A DNA stretch of 64,000 nt, taken from positions 1 through 64,000 of the forward strand of contig NZ_VIGC02000011.1 in assembly GCF_006569185.2 (NCBI RefSeq). The letters run 5' to 3'. Positions 23,798 through 31,168 of the stretch are shown here, one piece after another. Position 1 is the first letter of the stretch; every line of letters starts with the position of its first letter. Origin of the DNA: Litorilinea aerophila. GTDB lineage: Bacteria > Chloroflexota > Anaerolineae > Caldilineales > Caldilineaceae. The translations under genes and the position numbers were made by a program. The notes under the pieces are model-generated. The model ran no database searches. It saw only the letters and a list, made by a program, of their open reading frames with translations, and was not told the origin of the DNA.

Positions 23798-25126
23798 TCA
23801 CCCCTCATACCGCGCCAACGCCCGATACAGAGCCTCCGCGCCAAAGCGGATCGCCTCCACCGGTACCCGCTCGTTGGCCCCGTGGACGGTGGCATTGGCG
23901 TTGAAATCGGCCGGGAGCTTCAGGGGGAGGAAGCCGTAGTTCTGGATGCCCAACCGGGCGAACATGCGGCCATCGGTGAAGCCAGCCACCATGCTGGGAA
24001 TGGGCACCCCTTCGGGATCCAGCTCCTGCAGGATGCCAGCCAGCAGGGGGAAGAGGCCCATGTCCACTCGATCCACGCCGGGGTCGTGGCGGATGACTTC
24101 GAAAGTGAGGTCGTTGCCCAGGAGGGCGTGGAGCTCGGTCATCAGGTCCTGGGGGGTGAAACCGGGCAACAGGCGGCCATCCAGCTCCAGCTCGATGCGG
24201 CTGGGGATCACGTTGGTCTTGGCGCCGCCCCGCACCACAGTGGCGTTGACCGTGTTGTGAAGGAGCGCGTCCAGCAGCCGGTGCTGGCGGATGCCCCGGT
24301 CGGCCAGCTCGTCCAGCACGGCATCGGTCTGGGCGGGGTCCAGCAGGCGGCGCAGCAGATCCCCCTCGGTGGGGCTGGCGTGCTCGGCCAGGCCCTGGAT
24401 CATGCGCTCCATCACCGGCGTGATGTGCACCGGCAGTCGATTCTGATCCAGGCGGGTGAGCAGGCGGCCCAGCCGGGCCATGGCGCCGCCCCGCAGCGGG
24501 GTAGAACCGTGGCCGCCGGGCCCGCGCAATTCGGTGCGCATCCAGCAGACCTGCTTCTCTGCCACCATCACCGGGTAGTAACGCCGGCCGAAGAGGGTCT
24601 GGGCCGTGCCGCCGCCTTCGCCGATGGCGTAGGCGGCCCCGGCAAATTGCTCGGGGTGTTCTTCCACCAGGAAGCGGGCGCCATAGTCGCTGCCCGCCTC
24701 CTCGTCGCTCATGATGGTCAGGATCACATCACCGGCCGGGCGCACTCCCTCCCGCCAGGCCCGCAGGAACGCGGTCACCATCATGGCCACCCCGCCCTTC
24801 ATGTCCAGCGCGCCTCGCCCCCAGACGTAGCCGTCCACCAGCTCGGCCGAGAAGGGCGGATGTTCCCACGCCTGCCCGGCGGTGGTCACCACGTCCACAT
24901 GGCCCTGGAGGACCAGCCCCGGCGCCTCGCCCCGGCCGGGCAGCCGGGCAATCAGGTTGGGCCGGTTGGGATCCCTGGCCAGGATGGTGGCTTCCACACC
25001 GGCCCGGGTCAACAGCTCCCGGAGGAAGGCGATGCAGGCGGCCTCATTGCCGGGCGGGTTGGTGGTATCGAAGCGGATAAGGGTCCGCAGCAGTTCAATG
25101 GGATCCAGGTCTACAGTCGCCGTCAT
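23798..25126 (-). CDS. M20 family metallopeptidase
   Basis: A 442-residue M20 (ArgE/DapE/CPG2-like) di-zinc hydrolase. Metal and catalytic residues are visible: GHVDVV (His, Asp), GRGALDMKGG (bridging Asp), SDEEAGSDYG (catalytic Glu-Glu), IGEGGG and VHGANERV (His near the end). A dimerisation insert lies in the middle, including GPGGHGSTPLRGG. The start at 25126 (MTATVDL) has GAGG nine bases upstream. It probably cleaves a peptide or an N-acyl amino acid in the cytoplasm. It sits 45 bases after the rhamnonate dehydratase-like gene and is likely in its operon. Confidence 0.88.
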   Translation of the reverse strand: MTATVDLDPIELLRTLIRFDTTNPPGNEAACIAFLRELLTRAGVEATILARDPNRPNLIARLPGRGEAPGLVLQGHVDVVTTAGQAWEHPPFSAELVDGYVWGRGALDMKGGVAMMVTAFLRAWREGVRPAGDVILTIMSDEEAGSDYGARFLVEEHPEQFAGAAYAIGEGGGTAQTLFGRRYYPVMVAEKQVCWMRTELRGPGGHGSTPLRGGAMARLGRLLTRLDQNRLPVHITPVMERMIQGLAEHASPTEGDLLRRLLDPAQTDAVLDELADRGIRQHRLLDALLHNTVNATVVRGGAKTNVIPSRIELELDGRLLPGFTPQDLMTELHALLGNDLTFEVIRHDPGVDRVDMGLFPLLAGILQELDPEGVPIPSMVAGFTDGRMFARLGIQNYGFLPLKLPADFNANATVHGANERVPVEAIRFGAEALYRALARYEG

Positions 25127-25171
25127 CTCGATGATCCTCACTCCCCCAATCTGCAATCTTGAATCTTCCAC

Positions 25172-26329
25172 TCAAACCGCATGTTCTGCGATCCACTCCT
25201 GGGTAATCTCCAGGCCGAAGCCCGGCGCGTCGCTGGGTACCAGGTAGCCGTTTTCGATAGCCGGCGTACCGGGCAGGCGGGTCATCTCGGCCAGGGGTAC
25301 GCCCGGCGGGGAGACGCCCTCGGAGCGTTCGCCCCAGGTGACGGCGGGCATGGCGTAGGCCAGGTGCTGGCCGAAGGGGTAGTTCATGCCCGCGTGGGGG
25401 ATGACCTCGATGCCCATGGCCTCGGCCAGGTGGCAAATCTTGACCACGCCGGTGATGCCCCCGCACCAGAGGATGTCCGGCTGGAAGATGTCCACCAGGC
25501 GGCGGCTGGCCGCAGCGGCAAAGGTGTGGGGCAGGTACCAGTGTTCGCCGGCGGCCAGGGTCTGCCAGGGCAAGCGGCTGCGGACGGCCTGGTATTCGTC
25601 CAGTCGTTCCGGCGCTACGAACTCCTCGATCCACCGCAGGCGATAGGGGCGGACCAGCTCCGCCAGGCGCAGGGTGTAGTCCACGTCGGTGGACATCCAG
25701 CAGTCCAGCATGAGCTCCACCTGGTCGCCCACCAGCTCCCGGGTGCGGGCCACCAGCTCCACGTTTTTGTGCAGGCCGTCCAGCCCATCCTGGGGGCCCC
25801 AGGGGGTGAAGATCTTGGTGGCCTTGAAACCCAGCTCCAGGTACCACTCGGTGTCGAAACCGGTGGCGTAGCAGAAGATCCGCTCCTTCTGGGGGCCGCC
25901 CAGCAGCTCGTAGACCGGCCGCCCCAGGAGCTTCCCCTTCAGGTCCCACAAGGCCACATCCACCGCGCTGAGGGCATAGCTGGCCAGGCCGGCCGGTCCA
26001 TAGGCCATGCTCATGCGGGCCATCATGTCCCACAGCTTTTCGGTGGCCATGCAGTTCTGGCCGACCAGGGCGGGCGCGAAATGGTCGTTGATGATCGAGA
26101 CCACGGGGTTGCTGTGGACGGTGAGGCCGAAGCCCCAGGTGCCATCCTCGGCGGTGACCACCACCGCGGCCCGCTGCCACATGCGGGGAAAGCCATGGCC
26201 GCGCGCTTCAGGATAACGGTTCACCGGCCGGTTCATCTCCAGGGTGTTCGCCCGGCTGGGCGAGCGGGGTGTCGTGGTTGGGCGTGGCGTGACGTCGATG
26301 GTCAACGCCCGGACTTCTTTGATCTTCAT
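25172..26329 (-). CDS. L-rhamnonate dehydratase-like enolase superfamily enzyme
   Basis: A 385-residue enolase-superfamily enzyme. Blocks such as LASYALSAVDVALWDLKGKLLG, LMLDCWMSTD, WIEEFV, AGEHWYLP, FQPDILWCGGITGVVKI and VIPHAGMNYPFGQH closely follow bacterial L-rhamnonate dehydratases. Metal ligands are Asp in LDCWM and the Glu residues in WIEEF and AGEHW, and the acid His is in PHAGM. The product would be 2-keto-3-deoxy-L-rhamnonate, which an HpcH/HpaI aldolase such as that at 12301 could cleave. An SDR gene lies three bases further upstream and may be the matching sugar dehydrogenase. Specificity is by resemblance only. Confidence 0.8.
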   Translation of the reverse strand: MKIKEVRALTIDVTPRPTTTPRSPSRANTLEMNRPVNRYPEARGHGFPRMWQRAAVVVTAEDGTWGFGLTVHSNPVVSIINDHFAPALVGQNCMATEKLWDMMARMSMAYGPAGLASYALSAVDVALWDLKGKLLGRPVYELLGGPQKERIFCYATGFDTEWYLELGFKATKIFTPWGPQDGLDGLHKNVELVARTRELVGDQVELMLDCWMSTDVDYTLRLAELVRPYRLRWIEEFVAPERLDEYQAVRSRLPWQTLAAGEHWYLPHTFAAAASRRLVDIFQPDILWCGGITGVVKICHLAEAMGIEVIPHAGMNYPFGQHLAYAMPAVTWGERSEGVSPPGVPLAEMTRLPGTPAIENGYLVPSDAPGFGLEITQEWIAEHAV

Positions 26330-26331
26330 GG

Positions 26332-27093
26332 TTAGCGTCCCTTGGGCATGAAGGCGGAAAGCCCCCCATCCACCGGAAGCACCTGGCCGGTGATGTGGGC
26401 GGCGTGGTCACCAAGCAGGAAGCAGACCAGCGCAGCCACTTCTCGCGCGTGGCCGGGGCGGCCGTTGGGCACGTCGGCGCACTGGGGGAAATCGGCGGGG
26501 TCCGGCGGGTAGGGCGCGTCCGCGGGGAGGGTCCAGCCGGGCGCTACCGCGTTGACGGTGACGCCATGGCGGGCCAGCTCCACGGCAAAGGATTTGGTCA
26601 GGTGATTGATGCCGGCTTTGGCCACGCCGTAGACGCCCTCGCCCGGCACGTAGTTGAGGCTGGCCACGCTGCTGACATTGACGATGCGCCCCCAGCCCCG
26701 CTCCACCATGCCAGGCGCCACGGCGCGGATGGTCAGGAAGGTCCCCCGCAGGTCGGTGTGGATCAGCCGATCCCACTCGTCATCCTGCAGCTCCAGCAGG
26801 GGCTTGTCCACCCAGTCGCCGGCGTTGTTGACCAGGATGTCGATGGGGCCCAGGGCTTCCTCCACTGCGGCGCAGAGGGCGGCCGGTCCCTGGTGGGTGG
26901 ACAGGTCCCCCTGGACCGCGGTTGCCCGGTGGCCGGCGGCCCTCATGGCGGAGACCAACGTCTCTGCCCGGGTCCGATTGTGATGGTAGGTGACGGCCAC
27001 GGCAGCGCCTTCCTGGGCGATGGCCCAGGCCATGGCTGTCCCCAGCCCGCCGGCGCCGCCGGTGATGAGGGCAACTCGTCCTGTCAGTGTCAT
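26332..27093 (-). CDS. SDR family oxidoreductase
   Basis: A 253-residue short-chain dehydrogenase. Seen are the cofactor loop TGGAGGLG, the NNAG block, the catalytic Ser in NVSSVASL and the Tyr-x3-Lys motif in VYGVAKAG, with the C-terminal VDGG. The cofactor-selective loop after beta-2 (TYHHNRTRAE) has an Arg that may favour NADPH. It is one codon from the downstream dehydratase gene, so it is probably in the same operon, possibly as the sugar dehydrogenase of a non-phosphorylated deoxy-sugar route. FabG-like function cannot be excluded. Confidence 0.88.
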   Translation of the reverse strand: MTLTGRVALITGGAGGLGTAMAWAIAQEGAAVAVTYHHNRTRAETLVSAMRAAGHRATAVQGDLSTHQGPAALCAAVEEALGPIDILVNNAGDWVDKPLLELQDDEWDRLIHTDLRGTFLTIRAVAPGMVERGWGRIVNVSSVASLNYVPGEGVYGVAKAGINHLTKSFAVELARHGVTVNAVAPGWTLPADAPYPPDPADFPQCADVPNGRPGHAREVAALVCFLLGDHAAHITGQVLPVDGGLSAFMPKGR

Positions 27094-27108
27094 GAAATCT
27101 CCTTTCGG

Positions 27109-28032
27109 CTAAGGAAGGACTCGCTTGGGTATTTTGCAGACCATGGTATAGGCCGGGTCGTAGATGTTGCCCAGGTCATATTCCACCGTCTGCCCCATGA
27201 GGATGTGCGCCCCCACCGGGTCCAGGCCGTAGCCTTCCTGGAGCCAGCGCAACATTTCGGTGGTGGCATGTTGGGTGGCCTGGTCCAGGGGGCGGGCGTT
27301 GCCCACGGTGAAGATGTAGTCGTTGTTCTCGCCCCGGGGCCAGAAGCATCGCTGCCCCTTGCGCAGATCCACCGTAAACTGCACGTCAAAGGAAATCTCG
27401 ATGCCGGTACCCACGATTTCGCCGTCCCCCTGCAGGGCGTGGCCATCGCCGATGTGGAAGAGGGCGCCCTCCACGAAGACCGGGAAATAGACGGTCACCC
27501 CAGCCACGAAGCCCCGGTAGTCCATGTTGCCGCCGTGGGGGCCGGAGGTGGCGGTGGAGATGGCCTGACCGCCGGCCGGGGCCACGCCGAAGCACCCCAC
27601 CATGGGGGCCAGGGGAAGTTGAAGCCGCCCCAGGCGGGTGTCCTCGGGATCGATGAGGGTGGCGGTGCCCGCCGCGTTGTTGATGGCCCAGGTGGCCAGG
27701 GCCTGGCTCTCGTCGGCCGGCCAGGGCATGCCAGGTACATATTCAGGATCCACCACGTTGGCGGCGACCACCTTACGGCTCCAGCCGGTGGGCCGGTTGG
27801 GCGTCAGCCGGTCCAGGTAGACGATGAGGGTGTCCCCTGGCTCCGCGCCTTCCACGTAGAAGGGGCCGGTCATGGGGTTGCCCCGGGGGGTGATGGGTTG
27901 ACCGCTGGCGTCCGCGCCCCGGGCGTCCACCGTGGTGGTGATCACCGTATCGCCGGGCGCGATGTGCAACACCGGGGGATGGGAACCGATGGTGTTGAAG
28001 TAGTGGGTGGGTGTAAAATGATGGGTCGCCAT
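27109..28032 (-). CDS. Acetamidase/formamidase family protein
   Basis: A 307-residue protein of the FmdA/AmdA family, which hydrolyses formamide or short amides to ammonia. Typical blocks are the N-terminal VLHIAPGDTVITTTVDARG, ATSGPHGGNMDYRG, VEGALFHIGDGHALQGDGE and VGNARPLDQA. Likely metal ligands are the His and Asp residues of GPHGGNMD and HIGDGHA. The gene begins with ATG and lies 15 bases before the SDR gene, so it may share its transcript. An assignment as a specific amidase is not possible by eye. Confidence 0.85.
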   Translation of the reverse strand: MATHHFTPTHYFNTIGSHPPVLHIAPGDTVITTTVDARGADASGQPITPRGNPMTGPFYVEGAEPGDTLIVYLDRLTPNRPTGWSRKVVAANVVDPEYVPGMPWPADESQALATWAINNAAGTATLIDPEDTRLGRLQLPLAPMVGCFGVAPAGGQAISTATSGPHGGNMDYRGFVAGVTVYFPVFVEGALFHIGDGHALQGDGEIVGTGIEISFDVQFTVDLRKGQRCFWPRGENNDYIFTVGNARPLDQATQHATTEMLRWLQEGYGLDPVGAHILMGQTVEYDLGNIYDPAYTMVCKIPKRVLP

Positions 28033-28086
28033 GGATCTTCTCCTGGAATCTCAGTTCTTGGAACGGATGAAAGCCGTGGTCAACCT

Positions 28087-28154
28087 GTAGGGACAGGGCG
28101 AGCCCTGTCCGCTTGCCCTGTCCAGGGTGCAGGCGGGGCAAGCCTCGCCCCTAC
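28087..28154. repeat. REP-like paired hairpin element (GTAG/CTAC)
   Basis: GTAGGGACAGGGC pairs locally with GCCCTGTCC. After a spacer, GGCGGGGCAAGCCTCGCC forms a second imperfect stem that ends in CCTAC at 28150-28154. It has the same head-to-head plan as the elements at 37193 and 52740. Its right end overlaps the stop of the Rieske gene at 28151. Confidence 0.7.
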
Positions 28155-28516
28155 CAGTAGAGGACCACGTCGTCCCCCTCCTGTTCCACCTGGTAGGTAC
28201 GCACCCGCAGGGTCTCGTCGTAGAGGGCCCGACCGGTTTTGATGTCAAACTCCCACTGGTGCCAGGGGCACTTGATGATTTCGCTCTCCCGGTCGTAGGC
28301 CACCTGGTAGACGCCCGGGGAGACCACCAGGGGACGGAGCCGGCCATGGCAGAGGGGGCCGGCCCGGTGGGGGCAGTAGTTGAGCAGGCCGTAAAAGCGA
28401 CCCGCCACGTTGAAGATGCCGATCTCCCGGCCGTTGATGTTGACGATCTTGCGGGAGCCCGGCGGCAGTTCGTCCACATGGGCCACCACCTGGCGCCGGG
28501 ATGCTTTGCGGTTCAT
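28151..28516 (-). CDS. Rieske [2Fe-2S] ferredoxin-like protein, second copy
   Basis: A Rieske domain alone, 121 residues. Ligands are CPHRAG and CPWHQWEF. It is clearly related to the protein at 2126-2560 (shared RKIV-INGREIGIFNV and EFDIKTG blocks) but shorter at the C terminus. The start at 28516 (MNRKASRR) has AGGAGCTGACC upstream; an ATG-like start further up (28552) would overlap the amidohydrolase stop. It lies directly downstream of an amidohydrolase gene, repeating the arrangement at 2126-3918. Likely an electron carrier dedicated to that enzyme set (inference). Confidence 0.88.
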   Translation of the reverse strand: MNRKASRRQVVAHVDELPPGSRKIVNINGREIGIFNVAGRFYGLLNYCPHRAGPLCHGRLRPLVVSPGVYQVAYDRESEIIKCPWHQWEFDIKTGRALYDETLRVRTYQVEQEGDDVVLYW

Positions 28517-28548
28517 GGTCAGCTCCTGCTTACCGACAGCGCTCCTGC

Positions 28549-29667
28549 TCACAGATGATAGAGCTGGCGGGCATTCTCGTACATCACGGCCCGGCGCAGC
28601 TCCCGGGGGAAGCCGGCCAGGAAGGTGCTGGGCTCGTCCCAGTCCCAGTGGGGATAGTCGCTGGCGAAAACCAGGGTCTCATCGGCCCATATCCAGTCCA
28701 ACAGCCGGGCCAGGTCGTCCCGGGTGGGTGTGTTGGGCATGGGCTGGGAGCCGAAGCGGATGTGCTCCCGCAGGTATTCGCTGGGCAACTTCTTCACCCA
28801 GGGCGTGTAGTCCCGCACGCTCTTCCAGTCCCCGTCCATGTGCCACATGAGCCCGGGCACCCAGAAAAAGTCATGCTCGATGAAGAGGAAGTGAAAGTCG
28901 GGAAACTTCTCGAAGACCCCTTCGCAGATGAGGCTGACGGTGTGGGCCATGGCGATCTGGGGGCGGGCCATGCGCATCTCCAGGTAGTAGGATGGGTAGC
29001 CGGCGGCGGTGGGTGGTGCGGCGATGCCGGCCCCCTCCGCCCCGAAGTGGACGCACAGGGGTAGTCCATGGCGTTCACACGCCGCGTAGATGGGATGGTA
29101 GAAGCGGTTGCCAAAGGGGAGGCGCGCGCCGGCAGGCATCATCACCTGGACGAACTCCGGCCTGGGTGCCAGCCGCTCGATCTCGGCCACCGCCTGCTCC
29201 GGGTCCGTGGGTGCGATGTGGATGGAGGCCCGGAAGCGGGGATCCTTGGAGACCCAGTGATCCAGGGTCCAATCGTTGAAGGCCCGACAGTAGGCCGCGG
29301 CGTAGTCCACGTCCGGATGGACGGCGGCGGCGTAGGGGCCGCCGGTAAGGATGGCGATGTCGATCTGGTAGCGGTCCAGATGTTTTTCGATGCAGACCTC
29401 CGGCACGGTGGCCGGGTTGACGTCGGCGTCTACCCAGAGGTCGTGGCGGGCACCGTGGCCGGGCATGTTGGTGTAGCCCAGGCCGGGCATCATGGTGCCG
29501 AAGTCCTGGATGTATTCCACATAATGGCGGGGGAGGTAGGGGAAGAGCACTGACACGTCGTCAAACTGATGGTGGACATCACAGTCGATGATGGGGATAC
29601 GCTCTGCCGCCGTGGAATCGGTGGCAACTTCCGCCGCGATGGCGGGGGAGTCGGCTGCTGTAGCCAT
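28549..29667 (-). CDS. Amidohydrolase family protein (COG2159-like), paralog 3
   Basis: A 372-residue amidohydrolase. Metal-site segments are IIDCDVHHQ, CVHFGAEG, FIEHDFFWVPG and ASDYPHWDWD, the same plan as at 2806 and 4613 but more diverged. The start at 29667 (MATAADSP) has GGAGG five bases upstream; an in-frame upstream Met at 29718 overlaps the stop of the flavoprotein gene. A Rieske gene lies just downstream. A flavin-linked PPOX-like gene precedes it on the same strand, so redox chemistry may accompany the hydrolysis. Substrate unknown. Confidence 0.85.
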   Translation of the reverse strand: MATAADSPAIAAEVATDSTAAERIPIIDCDVHHQFDDVSVLFPYLPRHYVEYIQDFGTMMPGLGYTNMPGHGARHDLWVDADVNPATVPEVCIEKHLDRYQIDIAILTGGPYAAAVHPDVDYAAAYCRAFNDWTLDHWVSKDPRFRASIHIAPTDPEQAVAEIERLAPRPEFVQVMMPAGARLPFGNRFYHPIYAACERHGLPLCVHFGAEGAGIAAPPTAAGYPSYYLEMRMARPQIAMAHTVSLICEGVFEKFPDFHFLFIEHDFFWVPGLMWHMDGDWKSVRDYTPWVKKLPSEYLREHIRFGSQPMPNTPTRDDLARLLDWIWADETLVFASDYPHWDWDEPSTFLAGFPRELRRAVMYENARQLYHL

Positions 29668-29714
29668 GGTTGACCTCCTTGGTTCGTTTGAGGGGAGCGA
29701 TCCTTCGACAACCG

Positions 29715-30266
29715 TCAACGGGCACTGCGGAGGCCGGGCAATCCTTCCAGGCTCTCGTGGTTGTAGCGGCGCTGGTAGGCCCGCACCCCCTCCTCGCCCA
29801 GCTGCTCACCAAAGCGTACCAGGGCCTCCCGTTGCCCCTGGTACGCGTACAGGGGAACGCCGGTACCACACGAATCGGCAATGCGGGTCACATCCACCCG
29901 AATGATGGCGCGCACGCCGGCATAGGGGGGAAAGTGACCGCGCAGGCTTTCAAAATCCGGGTCACCGGGCTCAAGGACGGTGCCCCGGCCGTGGAGGCGC
30001 AGGATCTTTGGGGGCCCTTCCAGCGCGCAAAACATGATGACGATGCGGCCATTTTCCCGCAGGTGGGCCACGGTCTGAATGCCGCTGCCGGTCAGGTCCA
30101 GGTACGCCACGGTGTGGGGATCGAGGATGGCGAAGGTATCCAGCCCTTTGGGCGAGCAGTTCACCAGGCCGTCCTCCGCCAGGGCGGCGGTGGCTACAAA
30201 AAAAATGTGCTGGCCGCGGATCCATTCGGCCAACCTGTCGTCGATCTCGGGATAGACTTTTCCCAT
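29715..30266 (-). CDS. Pyridoxamine 5'-phosphate oxidase-like flavoprotein
   Basis: A 183-residue split-barrel FMN/F420-binding protein. The IFFVATAALAEDGLVNCSPKG block, the VAYLDLTGSGIQTVAHLRENGRIVIMF block and the LRLHGRGTVLEPGDP block are standard for the general-stress or PPOX-like group. True PdxH has additional C-terminal residues that I do not see, so it is unlikely to make pyridoxal phosphate. It probably reduces or oxidises a small molecule with FMN or F420. It is followed by the amidohydrolase gene and faces the FMN reductase gene divergently. Confidence 0.8.
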   Translation of the reverse strand: MGKVYPEIDDRLAEWIRGQHIFFVATAALAEDGLVNCSPKGLDTFAILDPHTVAYLDLTGSGIQTVAHLRENGRIVIMFCALEGPPKILRLHGRGTVLEPGDPDFESLRGHFPPYAGVRAIIRVDVTRIADSCGTGVPLYAYQGQREALVRFGEQLGEEGVRAYQRRYNHESLEGLPGLRSAR

Positions 30267-30431
30267 GGCCTGCTCCTTGGAGAGGGGTAGATGAAGATGG
30301 GTGTGGTGCGCGGGATCTATTTTACCAGCTTTTCGGTGGCCGTCGAAGTGGGGCGGCCTCCGCAGCGCAACAGCAAACAGCGTCAGCGAGGAGCGACCCT
30401 GAATGGACGTTGCGGCCCGCTGTCGCCGTCG

Positions 30432-30453
30432 GGACAGGCCCCTGTGCCTGTCC
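30432..30453. repeat. Small hairpin in the divergent 30267-30538 gap
   Basis: GGACAGGC (30432-30439) and GCCTGTCC (30446-30453) form an 8-bp stem with a 6-base loop. It is related in sequence to the inner stems of the hairpins at 17340 and 28092 but lacks the GTAG foot. The rest of the gap contains no gene, only a CACAGATTACAG repeat fragment near 30491. Confidence 0.6.
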
Positions 30454-30538
30454 GTGATGTGGTATCATAAAGCGATCCCCCGTCAAAAACCACAGATTAC
30501 AGAAGACACAAGAAAACCACTCTAGAAAAGGACACAAC

Positions 30539-31105
30539 GTGGAACCCATCCAGGTACTCGCCTTTGCCGGCAGTCTGCGCCAACACTCCTACAACCGGGC
30601 CCTTCTGCGGGCAGCGGTGGAGCTGGCGCCCGCCCAGATGCAGATCCACATTTTTGACCTGTCCCCGCTCCCTCTCTACAATGCGGATGTGGAGGCCGCG
30701 GGAACACCGCCGGCGGTCCGAACGTTCCAACGGCAGATCGCCGCAGCCGACGCCCTGCTCATCGCCACGCCGGAGTACAACTACTCCGTCTCCGGCGTGC
30801 TCAAAAACGCGCTGGACTGGGCCTCTCGACGCCTCTCCGCCGAAGAACTGCCGGCCCTGAACGGAAAGCCCGCGGCCATCCTGGGTGCGGGCGGACGCTT
30901 CGGCACGGTGCGTGCCCAGGCCCATCTGCGGTACATCCTCCTGCACAACGATGTCAAAGTGCTCAACAAGCCAGAGCTGATGATCCCCCGGGCCAGCCAG
31001 TTCTTTGACGAGGAAGGGCGCCTGGTGGATGAAGAGCTGCGCGAGCGGCTCCGGGATCTCCTGGACGCCCTGTACGAGTGGACGCTTCTCTTCCGCCATC
31101 GATGA
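30539..31105 (+). CDS. NADPH-dependent FMN reductase family protein
   Basis: A 188-residue flavodoxin-fold oxidoreductase. FMN phosphate-binding is indicated by GSLRQHSYNRALLR near the N terminus, and the TPEYNYSVSGVLKNALDWASR block is diagnostic of NAD(P)H:FMN/quinone or chromate reductases. The initiator is GTG with AAAGGA eight bases upstream. It would reduce FMN, quinones or azo compounds in the cytoplasm. It stands divergent to the PPOX-like gene and 60 bases before the first BTAD regulator gene on the same strand, with no terminator between. Confidence 0.88.
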   Translation: MEPIQVLAFAGSLRQHSYNRALLRAAVELAPAQMQIHIFDLSPLPLYNADVEAAGTPPAVRTFQRQIAAADALLIATPEYNYSVSGVLKNALDWASRRLSAEELPALNGKPAAILGAGGRFGTVRAQAHLRYILLHNDVKVLNKPELMIPRASQFFDEEGRLVDEELRERLRDLLDALYEWTLLFRHR

Positions 31106-31168
31106 TGGCGCTTTGCTGAACAGCTTTGCAGGACGCTGATACTGCCCAAGGCAGCACGCGAGAAGGCC

